Below are positions 26,713-34,709 of a stretch of 47,446 bases of DNA, piece after piece. The position numbers were made by a program, and so were the translations under genes. Positions within the stretch are counted from its first letter, which is position 1; each line of letters begins with the position of its first letter. The notes below the pieces were generated by a model that was not told where the DNA came from, searched no databases, and was given only the letters and a program-made list of their open reading frames with translations. This DNA comes from Alphaproteobacteria bacterium (GTDB lineage Bacteria > Pseudomonadota > Alphaproteobacteria > ATCC43930 > CGMCC-115725): assembly GCA_021325525.1 (NCBI GenBank), contig JAJPHB010000080.1, positions 1 through 47,446 on the forward strand, in the 5' to 3' direction.

Positions 26713-27666
26713 ATGCGGATGCTGCTGCTTCTGGCCGCCCTGCTGCCGGCCGTCATCCTGTCGCCCGCTGTCAGCGCCGAGCCGGCTTTGCGCCCGAACA
26801 TCGTCGTCTCGGCCCCGGTCGTCCGCCTCGGCGATCTCTTCTCCGATGCCGGCGCCCATGCCGACGCGGCGGTCGCCCCGGCGCCGCCGCCCGGCGGCAA
26901 GGCCGTTTACGATGCCGCCTGGCTCGCCGCCCGGGCGCGCGAGCAGGATCTCGATTGGCAGCCGCGCTCGCGCTACGACCAAGCGACGGTCGAGCGGGCG
27001 AGCCAGACGATCACCGCCGAGGCGATCGCCGGCGAGCTGAAGCGCGCCCTCGGCAGCCGGCTGCCGCAAGGGCCGGTCCGCCTCGACCTCGACAATGCGG
27101 CATTGCGGCTCTTCGCGCCGGCCGGAGCGGCGCCGACGCTCGCCGTCGACAATCTCACCTATGATGCACGCAGCGGCCGCTTGTCGGCACTCGTCTCTGT
27201 GCCGGTCGATGGCGACACCATCGAACCTGTACGCGTCACCGGCCGCGTCTCCCGCATGGTCGATCTGCCGGTGCTGGCGCGGCCGGTCGCGCCGGGCGAG
27301 ATCATCGCCGCCGGCGATCTCGACACCGTCGAGCTGCGCGCCGACCGGATGACCGAGACCTATGTGACCGATTCCGCGGAGCTCATCGGCAAGACTCCGC
27401 GCCGCGCCATCCGTCCGGGCGAGCCGGTCCGGCCGAGCGATGTCCAGATGCCGATCGTCATCCGCAGGGGTGAGCTCGTCACGCTCGTCCTGCAAACCCC
27501 CACCATGCTTCTGACCGCGACGGCGAAGGCGCTCGAAGACGGCGCCGAGGGCGCCGCGATCCGCGTCAGCAATACGCGCTCCGGCCGGATGCTCGACGCC
27601 GTCGTCACCGGACCCGGCCGGGCCGCCGTCACGGTCCCCGCCGCGTCGGCCGTCGCCGCGCGCTAG
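26713..27666 (+). CDS. flgA: P-ring assembly chaperone FlgA
   Basis: A 317-residue periplasmic protein with signal peptide (MLLLLAALLPAVILSPAVSA) that helps FlgI form the P ring. The C-terminal SAF-type domain shows VARPVAPGEIIAAGDLDTVEL, KTPRRAIRPGEPVRPSDVQ and a final VSNTRSGRMLDAVVTGPGRA. It is longer than E. coli FlgA, as usual in alphaproteobacteria, with an extra N-terminal domain. GGAGGAGAG precedes the start. Confidence 0.93.
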   Translation: MRMLLLLAALLPAVILSPAVSAEPALRPNIVVSAPVVRLGDLFSDAGAHADAAVAPAPPPGGKAVYDAAWLAARAREQDLDWQPRSRYDQATVERASQTITAEAIAGELKRALGSRLPQGPVRLDLDNAALRLFAPAGAAPTLAVDNLTYDARSGRLSALVSVPVDGDTIEPVRVTGRVSRMVDLPVLARPVAPGEIIAAGDLDTVELRADRMTETYVTDSAELIGKTPRRAIRPGEPVRPSDVQMPIVIRRGELVTLVLQTPTMLLTATAKALEDGAEGAAIRVSNTRSGRMLDAVVTGPGRAAVTVPAASAVAAR

Positions 27667-27676
27667 GAGAGAAGCC

Positions 27677-28432
27677 ATGCCGACCCCCTCCCCGCTCCCG
27701 CGCGCCTTGGCCCTCATCGGCCTTGCCGCGCTGCTCGGCGGCTGCAATGCCTTGACGCGGATCTCCGAGATCGGCGAGGCGCCGCCGCTCACGACCATCC
27801 AGGACCCGCAGCGGCAGCCGGGATACCGCCCGGTGTCCCTGCCCATGCCGGCGCCGATCACGGCCGAGCGCCGCCCCAACTCCCTCTGGCAGGCCGGCAC
27901 CCGCGCCTTCTTCAAGGATCAGCGCGCCTCGCAAGTCGGCGACATCCTCACCGTCGTCATCAACATCAACGACCAGGCGAAGCTCTCGAACGAGACGGTG
28001 CGGAACCGGACGAACTCGGAGAATACCGGCATCAACAATGCGATGGGCTTCGAAACGCAGCTTCAGAAAATCCTGCCCCACGCCGCCAACCCGGCGAGCC
28101 TTCTCAACGCCAGCACCAACAGCAAGTCGGACGGCGTCGGCTCGATCGCGCGCACCGACCAGGTCACGGTCGAGATGGCGATGCTGGTCACCCAAGTGCT
28201 GCCGAACGGCGACCTCGTCGTCATGGGGCATCAGGAGATGCGGGTCAATTACGACATCCGCGACCTCCAGATCACCGGCGTCATCCGGCCGCAGGACATC
28301 AGCGCCACCAACACCATCACCCTCGACAAGATCGCCGAGGCGCGCGTCTCCTATGGCGGCCGCGGCCAGCTCATGGACGCGCAGCAGCCGCGCTACGGCC
28401 AGCAGCTCTTCGATATCATTGCGCCGTTCTAG
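27677..28432 (+). CDS. flgH: Flagellar L-ring lipoprotein FlgH
   Basis: A 251-residue outer-membrane L-ring protein. It has a lipoprotein signal with lipobox LLGGC (cysteine near residue 24), SLWQAGTRAFFKDQRASQVGDILTVVI, and the C-terminal GVIRPQDISATNTI and RVSYGGRGQLMDAQQPRYGQQ blocks. AGGAGA lies 6 bases before the ATG. Last gene of the flgF-G-A-H series; it converges with dksA. Confidence 0.96.
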   Translation: MPTPSPLPRALALIGLAALLGGCNALTRISEIGEAPPLTTIQDPQRQPGYRPVSLPMPAPITAERRPNSLWQAGTRAFFKDQRASQVGDILTVVININDQAKLSNETVRNRTNSENTGINNAMGFETQLQKILPHAANPASLLNASTNSKSDGVGSIARTDQVTVEMAMLVTQVLPNGDLVVMGHQEMRVNYDIRDLQITGVIRPQDISATNTITLDKIAEARVSYGGRGQLMDAQQPRYGQQLFDIIAPF

Positions 28433-28453
28433 GAAAGCGGCGGATCAGGGGTC

Positions 28454-28495
28454 GTTGCAAGAAGGCGAAGCAACCCGTCCGGGGCGGCCGCCCCG
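28454..28495. terminator. Hairpins between convergent flgH and dksA
   Basis: Two inverted repeats fill the 63-base gap: GTTGC/GCAAC around 28454-28474 and the perfect palindrome CGGGGCGGCCGCCCCG at 28480-28495, which abuts the dksA stop codon. No T-run follows. The position suits a shared bidirectional terminator. Confidence 0.45.
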
Positions 28496-28912
28496 TCAAT
28501 CGTCGCGGTGGGTGCGCTCCATGCGCTCATGCCGCTCCTGCGCGTCGAGGCTGAGCGTCGCGATCGGCCGCGCCTCGAGGCGGCGCAGGCCGATGGGCTC
28601 GTCCGATTCCTCGCAGAAGCCATAGCTGCCGTCCTCGATCCGGCTCAGCGCCGAATCGATCTTGGCGATCAGCTTGCGCTCGCGGTCGCGCGTGCGCAGC
28701 TCGATTGCCCGCTCCGTCTCCAACGACGCCCGGTCGGTCAGATCGGGCTTCAGGAGGCTCTCCTCTTTGAGGTGCTGGAGGGTTTCCGTCGATTCCGCCA
28801 GCAGCTCGGCCCGCCAGCGCAGCAGCTTTTGCCGAAAGTACTCGAGCTGCATGGGGTTCATGAATTCTTCGTCTTCCGATGGACGGTAGTCCGGGGGAAG
28901 CTGCGGGCGCAT
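28496..28912 (-). CDS. dksA: RNA polymerase-binding transcription factor DksA
   Basis: A 138-residue DksA, which binds in the RNA polymerase secondary channel and acts with ppGpp. The coiled-coil part (LEYFRQKLLRWRAELLAES; DRASLETERAIELRTRDRERKLIAKIDSAL) leads to a degenerate zinc finger, YGFCEESDEPIGLRRLEARPIATLSLDAQ, with a single cysteine in place of four, as in many alphaproteobacterial DksAs. The ATG at 28912 has GGAG 6 bases upstream and lies downstream of a good promoter, which excludes the longer open frame to 28999. It follows fliX on the same strand, a linkage common in this class. Confidence 0.93.
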   Translation of the reverse strand: MRPQLPPDYRPSEDEEFMNPMQLEYFRQKLLRWRAELLAESTETLQHLKEESLLKPDLTDRASLETERAIELRTRDRERKLIAKIDSALSRIEDGSYGFCEESDEPIGLRRLEARPIATLSLDAQERHERMERTHRDD

Positions 28913-28963
28913 CAACGACTCCGTAAGGACCAACAGGCGCGGAAGCTGAAAAATGCGCGCGGG

Positions 28964-28992
28964 AGTATATGAATCGCCATGGCTCGGGGCAA
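28964..28992 (-). promoter_or_regulatory. Candidate housekeeping promoter of dksA
   Basis: On the minus strand TTGCCC (28987-28992) and TATACT (28964-28969) are 17 bases apart, giving a start near 28957 and a leader of about 45 bases before the ATG at 28912. Confidence 0.6.
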
Positions 28993-29002
28993 GCGCCACG
29001 AT

Positions 29003-29016
29003 CTTGAAAATTCAAG
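29003..29016. repeat. AT-rich palindrome between fliX and dksA
   Basis: CTTGAAAATTCAAG is a perfect 14-base palindrome directly upstream of the dksA -35 element and 15 bases after the fliX stop. It could be an operator for dksA or a weak end-of-transcript hairpin for fliX. Confidence 0.4.
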
Positions 29017-29030
29017 CGGATTTTGCAGAC

Positions 29031-29444
29031 CTACAATGCATCCGAGAGCTTCGCCAGCTCGACAGCGGCGCGCAGCTCGATCTCGTCGAGCAGCTGCTCG
29101 AGGCCCGGATCTGCCGTTTCCGACCGGGCCGCCTTGGCCTGGGCGGCGAGATCGGCGAGCGCGCTGCGGTCGAGGGTGCCCGAGAGAAGGCCGTGCTGAA
29201 GCTCGCGAAGGCGGTCCAGGATGCGGCCGCCGCGCGCCACCGCCTTGCGCCGTTCCGCCGTCGCATCTTCGACTTCCTGCAGGGCGAAGAGGCCGCCGAC
29301 GGCGCAGGCCGGCGCCGGTTTGGCCGCCGCGGCCGTGGGTTCGCTGCCGAGCTGCTCGGCGAAGCCGCCGCCGCCGATGCTCGCCGCCTTGTCGCCGCGG
29401 CGGCCGATGGCGGGACGGAGCGGGCTATTCGCATCGACTCTCAT
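29031..29444 (-). CDS. fliX: Flagellar assembly regulator FliX
   Basis: A 137-residue protein of the FliX family, known from Caulobacter as the partner that links early flagellar assembly to activity of the sigma-54 activator FlbD. The variable N-terminal half is Ala/Gly-rich; the C-terminal half LRELQHGLLSGTLDRSALADLAAQ and LEQLLDEIELRAAVELAKL is the conserved part. The start at 29444 gives MRVDANSPLR, a usual FliX N-terminus. It diverges from flgI across a shared regulatory region with an exact CtrA-type box 42 bases upstream. This flgI/fliX arrangement is the one known in Caulobacter. Confidence 0.92.
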   Translation of the reverse strand: MRVDANSPLRPAIGRRGDKAASIGGGGFAEQLGSEPTAAAAKPAPACAVGGLFALQEVEDATAERRKAVARGGRILDRLRELQHGLLSGTLDRSALADLAAQAKAARSETADPGLEQLLDEIELRAAVELAKLSDAL

Positions 29445-29485
29445 TCGCAGTCCTCTCGACCCGGCGGCACCTTCGCAACCGTGAA

Positions 29486-29500
29486 TTAAGAATGGCTTAA
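29486..29500. promoter_or_regulatory. CtrA-type box between fliX and flgI
   Basis: Exact TTAA-N7-TTAA, 42-56 bases before fliX. It probably serves fliX, since flgI has its own sigma-54-type element further on. Confidence 0.7.
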
Positions 29501-29516
29501 GCCTGGCGCACGCGTC

Positions 29517-29551
29517 GGCAGAAATTGCCGGCGGTCCCGGCAGGTTCTGCC
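29517..29551. promoter_or_regulatory. Paired GGCA-N5-TGCC repeats (FlbD-type enhancer) before flgI
   Basis: GGCAGAAATTGCC at 29517-29529 and GGCAGGTTCTGCC at 29539-29551 have centres 22 bases (about two helical turns) apart and lie 54-88 bases upstream of the flgI sigma-54-type element. The first also sits about 75 bases before fliX and could act there, next to the CtrA box. Confidence 0.65.
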
Positions 29552-29604
29552 CGGCGGCGGCAACCCGTGGGCCCAGCGAGCGCGGCCGGCCGCGGCGCCG
29601 GCGC

Positions 29605-29620
29605 TGGCACGGATTTCGCA
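29605..29620 (+). promoter_or_regulatory. Sigma-54-type promoter of flgI
   Basis: TGGCACG-N4-TCGCA: exact -24 block and one mismatch (TTGC to TCGC) in the -12 block, correct spacing. Transcription would begin near 29631, which supports the later flgI start at 29662 over in-frame ATGs at 29620 and 29632. Confidence 0.62.
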
Positions 29621-29661
29621 TGTGGCCCGGTATGAAGATTTTCTCCAGAGGCCCGAGCGCG

Positions 29662-30870
29662 ATGACCGCGAGCCGCCGCGTCCGCCGCCTTGCCGCGCCC
29701 TTGCTGCTGGCCGTGACGCTCGCCTGGGCCACCTCGGCCACCGCCGCCTCGCGCGTCAAGGATATCGCGGATTTCGAAGGCATCCGCGAGAACATGCTGG
29801 TCGGCTACGGGCTCGTCGTCGGATTGAACGGCACCGGCGACTCCCTCAACCGCTCGATCTTCACCCGCGAGAGCCTTATCGGCATGCTGGAGCGGCTGGG
29901 CGTCAACGCCCGCGACGACTCCCTGCGCACCGCCAATGTCGCCGCGGTGATGGTGACGGCGAATTTGCCGCCCTTCGCGCGCCAGGGAACGCATATCGAC
30001 GTCACCGTCTCGGCCCTCGGAGACGCCAAGAGCCTCTTGGGCGGGACCCTGCTCGTCACGCCGATGCTCGGCGCCGATGGCGAGGTCTATGCGGTGGCGC
30101 AAGGCTCGGTGCAGACAGGCCTCGTCGCCAAGGGAGCCGCCGCCTCGGTCACCAAGGGCGTGCCGACCTCCGGGCGCGTTGCCAATGGCGCCATCGTCGA
30201 GCGCGAGATCGCCTTCGAGATGGCGAGCCTCAAAAGCGTCAACATCATGCTGCACAACCCCGACCTGACGACGGCGCGGCGCATCGCGCAGGTGATCAAC
30301 GGCTATCTGCGCGCGCCGGCGGCGCGGCCGCTCGACCCGTCGACCGTGCTTCTCACCCTGCCGGCGAACTTCCAGGGCGACATCGTCAGCCTCGTTACCG
30401 ACATCGAGCAGCTCCGCGTCGAGCCCGACCAGCCGGCGCGCGTCGTCATCGACGAGCAGAACGGCGTCATCGTCATGGGCGAGAACGTCCGCATCAGCAC
30501 CGTCGCGATCGCCCAAGGCAACCTCACGGTCAAGGTCACCGAGACGCCGCAAGTCTCGCAACCCAACCCCTTCGCGCCGACGGGCCAGGCTCCCGTCGTC
30601 GACCCGGCGACCGGCAAGCCGGCGGCCGGCGGCAAGGGCGGCGTGCAATTCGCGCCCAATGGCGGCGGCCAGACCGTCGTCGTGCCGCGCACCGAAATCC
30701 AGGTCGACGAGCAGTCCGAGCGGCGCATGGCGGTCTTGCCCGAAGGCGTGAGCCTGCAGGAGCTCGTCAACAGCCTCAACGCGCTCGGCGTCGGACCGCG
30801 CGACATGATCAGCATCCTGCAGGCGATCAAGGCGGCGGGCGCCCTGCAGGCCGATATCGAGGTCATGTGA
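29662..30870 (+). CDS. flgI: Flagellar P-ring protein FlgI
   Basis: A 402-residue periplasmic P-ring subunit with signal peptide (LAAPLLLAVTLAWATSATA) followed by SRVKDIADFEGIRENMLVGYGLVVGLNGTGDS, the invariant FlgI start of the mature protein. Further blocks are VTVSALGDAKSLLGGTLLVTP and the C-terminal LQELVNSLNALGVGPRDMISILQAIKAAGALQA. The start at 29662 is chosen for GAGG 10 bases upstream, a compact signal peptide, and the sigma-54-type element that ends at 29620. It overlaps flgJ by one base (TGATG). Confidence 0.95.
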   Translation: MTASRRVRRLAAPLLLAVTLAWATSATAASRVKDIADFEGIRENMLVGYGLVVGLNGTGDSLNRSIFTRESLIGMLERLGVNARDDSLRTANVAAVMVTANLPPFARQGTHIDVTVSALGDAKSLLGGTLLVTPMLGADGEVYAVAQGSVQTGLVAKGAAASVTKGVPTSGRVANGAIVEREIAFEMASLKSVNIMLHNPDLTTARRIAQVINGYLRAPAARPLDPSTVLLTLPANFQGDIVSLVTDIEQLRVEPDQPARVVIDEQNGVIVMGENVRISTVAIAQGNLTVKVTETPQVSQPNPFAPTGQAPVVDPATGKPAAGGKGGVQFAPNGGGQTVVVPRTEIQVDEQSERRMAVLPEGVSLQELVNSLNALGVGPRDMISILQAIKAAGALQADIEVM

Positions 30871-31172
30871 TGGAGGCGGGCAAGCCGATCGCGGCGCCGC
30901 TCGCCGCCGCTCCCGCCGCGGCCTCGCCCCGCCCGTCCGCCGAGGATGCGCGGAAATCGGCCGAAGACTTCGCCGCCTTCTTCTTCAGCCAGAGCCTCGA
31001 GAGCATGTTCTCGAGCATCGGCAGCGACACGCTCTTCGGGGGCGGCAGCAGCGAGGCGGTCTATCGATCCCTGATGCTGCAGGAATACGGCAAGGTGGCG
31101 GCCCGCTCCGGCGGGCTCGGCATCACCGATGCCGTGCAGCGCGAAATTCTTCGTCTACAGGAGGGCAAATGA
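30870..31172 (+). CDS. flgJ: Rod-binding protein FlgJ (N-domain only)
   Basis: A 100-residue protein matching only the rod-capping domain of FlgJ: AEDFAAFFFSQSLESMFSSI, FGGGSSEAVYRSLMLQEYGK and GLGITDAVQREIL. The muramidase domain of enteric FlgJ is absent, as normal in alphaproteobacteria, where a separate hydrolase is needed to open the wall. Start and stop overlap flgI and the FlgN-like gene, so the three are translationally coupled. Confidence 0.88.
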   Translation: MEAGKPIAAPLAAAPAAASPRPSAEDARKSAEDFAAFFFSQSLESMFSSIGSDTLFGGGSSEAVYRSLMLQEYGKVAARSGGLGITDAVQREILRLQEGK

Positions 31173-31651
31173 CGCAAGACCCGGCGAGCGCCGCGCCGCA
31201 GGAAGGCGCCGCTCCATCGCCATCGGCAGAAGCGCTTGCCCGGGCCTTGACCGGCCTTGCGGCGCGCCTCGGCGAGCTCATGGTGAAGGAAACGGCGCTG
31301 CTGCGCGCCGGCCGCCTCGGCGAGATCGCCGTGCTGCAAGCGGAGAAGAAGGATCTGGCGCGGGCCTATGCCGGGCGCTGGGCGCAGCTCAAGGCCGATC
31401 AAGCCGGCGCATCGAGCCTGCCGCAGGGCCTCGCCGATGCCCTTCGCGCGCAGGTGACGCGCCTTGCCGCGGCAACCGCGGAGAACGAGAAGGCGCTTCG
31501 CTTGATGCAGAACGCCGTCAACCGCGTCCTCGGCATCATCGCCAAGGCGGTGCGCGAACAGCGCGCGACGATGGCCGGCTACAATGCGCGGCGGACACGG
31601 CCGCGCCGCACGCCGGAGATTCTCGGCGTCAGTTGCGATCGAAGCCTGTGA
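31169..31651 (+). CDS. FlgN-like flagellar export chaperone
   Basis: A 160-residue helical protein with coiled-coil stretches (LARALTGLAARLGELMVKETALL; RAQVTRLAAATAENEKALRLMQNAVNRVLGIIAKAVRE). Size, helicity and position directly after flgI-flgJ (ATGA overlap) fit FlgN, the chaperone for hook-filament junction proteins FlgK and FlgL. The sequence family is very divergent, so the call depends partly on context. Confidence 0.72.
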   Translation: MTQDPASAAPQEGAAPSPSAEALARALTGLAARLGELMVKETALLRAGRLGEIAVLQAEKKDLARAYAGRWAQLKADQAGASSLPQGLADALRAQVTRLAAATAENEKALRLMQNAVNRVLGIIAKAVREQRATMAGYNARRTRPRRTPEILGVSCDRSL

Positions 31652-31658
31652 ACGCCGG

Positions 31659-31883
31659 TCAGACGACGAGCGACAGGCGCGTGCCGGCGGTGGCGGCGCC
31701 TCCGGCCGATGACGAAGAGCGGCCAGCCAGCGCGGCCTCGTCCTCGCTGCGCAAGGTCGCCTCGGTCGGCACCTGATACGATTCCTCTCCGGTCGCCGGG
31801 TCGCGATGCTCGACGACAACGACTTGCGCCAGCGCGTCGAAGCGGACCACCGGCGTCGGATAGGTATTGTTCGAGATCTGCAT
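31659..31883 (-). CDS. Small FlaG-like protein
   Basis: A 74-residue protein. The core VVRFDALAQVVVVEHRDPATGEESYQVP fits the FlaG pattern, a short strand-rich C-terminal domain with V-x-V-x-D-x-x-T-G-E-x-x-x-Q-I/V-P; the rest is a Ser/Ala/Gly-rich tail. FlaG proteins are linked to filament length or export control in other bacteria. The ATG at 31883 has AGGGGA about 6 bases upstream. It ends 8 bases from the convergent FlgN-like gene and diverges from the DUF1217 gene. Confidence 0.6.
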   Translation of the reverse strand: MQISNNTYPTPVVRFDALAQVVVVEHRDPATGEESYQVPTEATLRSEDEAALAGRSSSSAGGAATAGTRLSLVV

Positions 31884-32001
31884 TGGACGTCCCCTGCGGC
31901 GCTCGGCGCCGCCCGATCGATATCTCCCCATTAACAGGATGGCAACATCTTTCAGAATATATTTGAACATGATCTCGTTTTCAAGCGGTGAATACTTATA
32001 G

Positions 32002-32016
32002 TTAATCTCGTATTAA
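32002..32016 (+). promoter_or_regulatory. CtrA-type box before the DUF1217 gene
   Basis: Exact TTAA-N7-TTAA within an AT-rich stretch (31920-32030), 40 bases before the DUF1217 start. Divergent from the FlaG-like gene, so it could act on both. Confidence 0.68.
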
Positions 32017-32055
32017 TTTGGTTATTACTTCACATGTGAGCGCAGGATACGGAAC

Positions 32056-34686
32056 ATGGTCACCGCCGTCGGCCTTCCGGTCGTCGATTTCCAGCTTGCT
32101 CAGCAAAACCAGGCGCAGCTCCTGGCGCAATTCCAGAGGACGCCGAGCTATGCGCAGTCCGTCGCGTATTATCAGGCCAATATCGGCAAGGTGAAAACGG
32201 TCGACGACCTCATGAAAGACCCGCGGCTCCTCGCCGTCGCCTTGTCCGCCTTCCAGCTCGAGGACGCCGCCAGCGAAACCGGCATCATCCGCAAATTGCT
32301 GAGCCAAGACCCGAATGCGAAGGGCTCGCTCGCCCAGCAGCTCATCGACCCGCGCTTCCTCGCCTTCGCCCGGGCCTTCGCGTCGCTGCGCGGGGATGGG
32401 GGAGCGGCGATCAGCAGCGCTGCCGGCATCAATACGGTCCTCGCGAAATACCAGGAGAACCAGTTCCAGATCTGGCTCAGCAACAATGACGGCGACCCGG
32501 CGCTCCGGCAAGCGCTCTTCTTCCAGCAGACCATCGAGGACACGATCGACTTCTCCGATGCGGGAAAGCTCTTCGCGCAATACCAGCAATCCTCGGCGAC
32601 CGCGCAGGCGGCGGCCGCTTTCAAGCAAGGGATCGGCTCGATCACCTCGATCACGCAGCTCGTCAACAACCGGTCATTGCTCGATTTCGCCCTCACCGCC
32701 TTCAACATCGATCCCTCGACCGTCTCGACCGACACAGTTCAGCAGATCATCGCTGAGGGTCCCAATTCCGGAGATCCGCTGCTCGCCGAGGATCCGCGCT
32801 ATCGCCAATTCGCCCAGGCCTTCGCCGCTCTCGCGCAAGGCACCGCGCTCTCGCAGAGCAGCATCGATGAAATCGTCGCCGCGTCCGAGACCGCCTCCTT
32901 TGCGCAGCTGGCTGCGGGCGGCAATTCGGCAGCCGTAACCGCAAGTCTCGGCAGCGGTGGCGCAAATACGATCAGCACTCTCTTGACCGATTTCCGGAAC
33001 AGCTCCGGCGTCGGCCAGGCCATCGCCTATTATCAGAGCCATATCGGCCGCGTCACCTCCGTCGATCAGCTTGTCGGCGACGCGCAGCTCCTCAACGTCG
33101 CGCTCGGCGCCTTCAATCTCGATTCGACGAAAGTCTCGGCCGCCGTCGCGAAGCAGCTCATCCTCGATGACCCCAACGCGCCGGCGAGCGTCCAGGCGCA
33201 GGCCAACGCCCTGCTGCTCAACGATCCCGATGTCGCGCGCTTCGTTCAGGCATTCAGCGCGCTCAATCCCGGGGGAAAGACGCAGCTCGCCCAGATCGGT
33301 GGCCTCTATCAGCAATTCACCAAGCTGTCGAGCGTCGCCCAAGCGGTGGCGAGCTATCAGCAGAACATCCTGACCATCAAATCGGTCAGCGATTTCACCA
33401 ACAATTCACAGGTGCTCAACTTCGCGCTCACCGCCTTCGGCATCGATCCGTCGAGCGTCTCCAGCACGACGATCAATCAGATTCTGACCGAGACGCCAGC
33501 GCAGCAAGCGACGGACCCGCTTCTCACCTCCGATCCGCGCTTTGCCCAGTTCGCGCATGTCTTCTCCTCGCTGAACAGCGACGGGGGCACGCTCGTCCAT
33601 CAGCAGAGCACGATCAACTCGATCGTTACCACCTATCAGACGAACCTCTTCGCCCAGACGCTCGCGACCGGGAGCCAGAACACTCTCTCGGCCGATTTCG
33701 GCGCGTCCGGCGCCGCGACGGTGGGGGCGCTCGTCGCCGCCTTCCAGAGCAGCACGGGCAATTCACAGGCCGTCAGCTACTACGAAGGCAATATCGGCGG
33801 CGTGACGGGCGTCAGCGACCTCGTCAACAATACGCAGCTTCTCACGGTCGCGCTCGGCGCCTTCGGCATCGGCCCCAACGACATCCCGACCAGCACCATC
33901 AGCCGCGTCCTCACGGAGACGCCGGCGCAGCAGGCCTCCGACCCGCTCGTCACCGCCAATCACAACTTCGCCAAATTCGTGCAGGCTTTCGGCTCGCTCA
34001 ACACCGATCATGGCGCGGCCATCCATCAGGCAAGCAGCATCAGCAGCATCACCGCCAGCTTCACCACGAACCAGTTCCAGCAATCGGTCGCGGCGCAGGC
34101 CGAAGAGATCGCCGCCAACCCGGTCCTCGCCTCGCCCGGGACGACGCCGGTCACCGCCGCGAGCGCTGTCGCCGCGATCACCGCCGCCTATCAAGCGAAC
34201 CAGTTCCGCAACTCGATCGCCGCCCAGGTCCAGGCGGTCCTCTCCAATCCGGCCAACGGCAAGCTGTCGACCATTCAGCTTCTCGGCAACCGCACGCTCT
34301 CGGCGGTGACGCTCGGCGCGCTCGGGCTGCCGCCTCAGACCGGGGCACTCGATCCCAGCCAGCAGATCCAGATTCTGACCAATGCCGGCTTCGATCCGAA
34401 GAAGCTGCTCGACCCGAAATTCCTCAACACCTTCATTCAGCAGTTCCTGGTCAATGCCGGGCCGCAGCAAGGCGCGCAGGGCACCGATCCGGCGAGCGTC
34501 GGGCTCGCCGCGCTCACCGGCATCACCGCGGGGGGCGGCGGCACCGATCCGGGGAGCGTCGCGCTCAGCCTTCTCGCCGGGATCGGGGGCGGCAGCGGGA
34601 GCGCAGGCGGCGGCAGCAGCGCCGGCCCGGTGCCGCTCGACCTCTCCTTCCTGGCGAATGGCAGCAGCGTCAACCTGATCGCCTGA
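32056..34686 (+). CDS. Multi-repeat DUF1217 protein of the flagellar cluster
   Basis: An 876-residue protein built of about five tandem DUF1217-type units beginning near residues 24, 172, 309, 417 and 559, plus a degenerate sixth near 737. Each unit shows a helix with a YY or SYQ motif (AQSVAYYQANIGKVKTVDDL; GQAIAYYQSHIGRVTSVDQL; SQAVSYYEGNIGGVTGVSDL), a [LF][NT]-x-AL-x-AF-[GN]-[IL] helix (LLNVALGAFNLD; VLNFALTAFGID), and a D-P-x-x-x-x-F-x-x-x-F helix (DPRFAQFAHVFSSLN). Many units end with a helix containing YQ-x-N-x-F. The C-terminus is Gly/Ser-rich. No signal peptide. DUF1217 proteins occur in rhizobial flagellar regions, commonly with fewer units; the function is unknown. Export through the flagellar gate and association with the axial structure is a reasonable guess. 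Confidence 0.85.
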   Translation: MVTAVGLPVVDFQLAQQNQAQLLAQFQRTPSYAQSVAYYQANIGKVKTVDDLMKDPRLLAVALSAFQLEDAASETGIIRKLLSQDPNAKGSLAQQLIDPRFLAFARAFASLRGDGGAAISSAAGINTVLAKYQENQFQIWLSNNDGDPALRQALFFQQTIEDTIDFSDAGKLFAQYQQSSATAQAAAAFKQGIGSITSITQLVNNRSLLDFALTAFNIDPSTVSTDTVQQIIAEGPNSGDPLLAEDPRYRQFAQAFAALAQGTALSQSSIDEIVAASETASFAQLAAGGNSAAVTASLGSGGANTISTLLTDFRNSSGVGQAIAYYQSHIGRVTSVDQLVGDAQLLNVALGAFNLDSTKVSAAVAKQLILDDPNAPASVQAQANALLLNDPDVARFVQAFSALNPGGKTQLAQIGGLYQQFTKLSSVAQAVASYQQNILTIKSVSDFTNNSQVLNFALTAFGIDPSSVSSTTINQILTETPAQQATDPLLTSDPRFAQFAHVFSSLNSDGGTLVHQQSTINSIVTTYQTNLFAQTLATGSQNTLSADFGASGAATVGALVAAFQSSTGNSQAVSYYEGNIGGVTGVSDLVNNTQLLTVALGAFGIGPNDIPTSTISRVLTETPAQQASDPLVTANHNFAKFVQAFGSLNTDHGAAIHQASSISSITASFTTNQFQQSVAAQAEEIAANPVLASPGTTPVTAASAVAAITAAYQANQFRNSIAAQVQAVLSNPANGKLSTIQLLGNRTLSAVTLGALGLPPQTGALDPSQQIQILTNAGFDPKKLLDPKFLNTFIQQFLVNAGPQQGAQGTDPASVGLAALTGITAGGGGTDPGSVALSLLAGIGGGSGSAGGGSSAGPVPLDLSFLANGSSVNLIA

Positions 34687-34709
34687 CGGCGCGCCGCGCG
34701 AAGCGGCGG

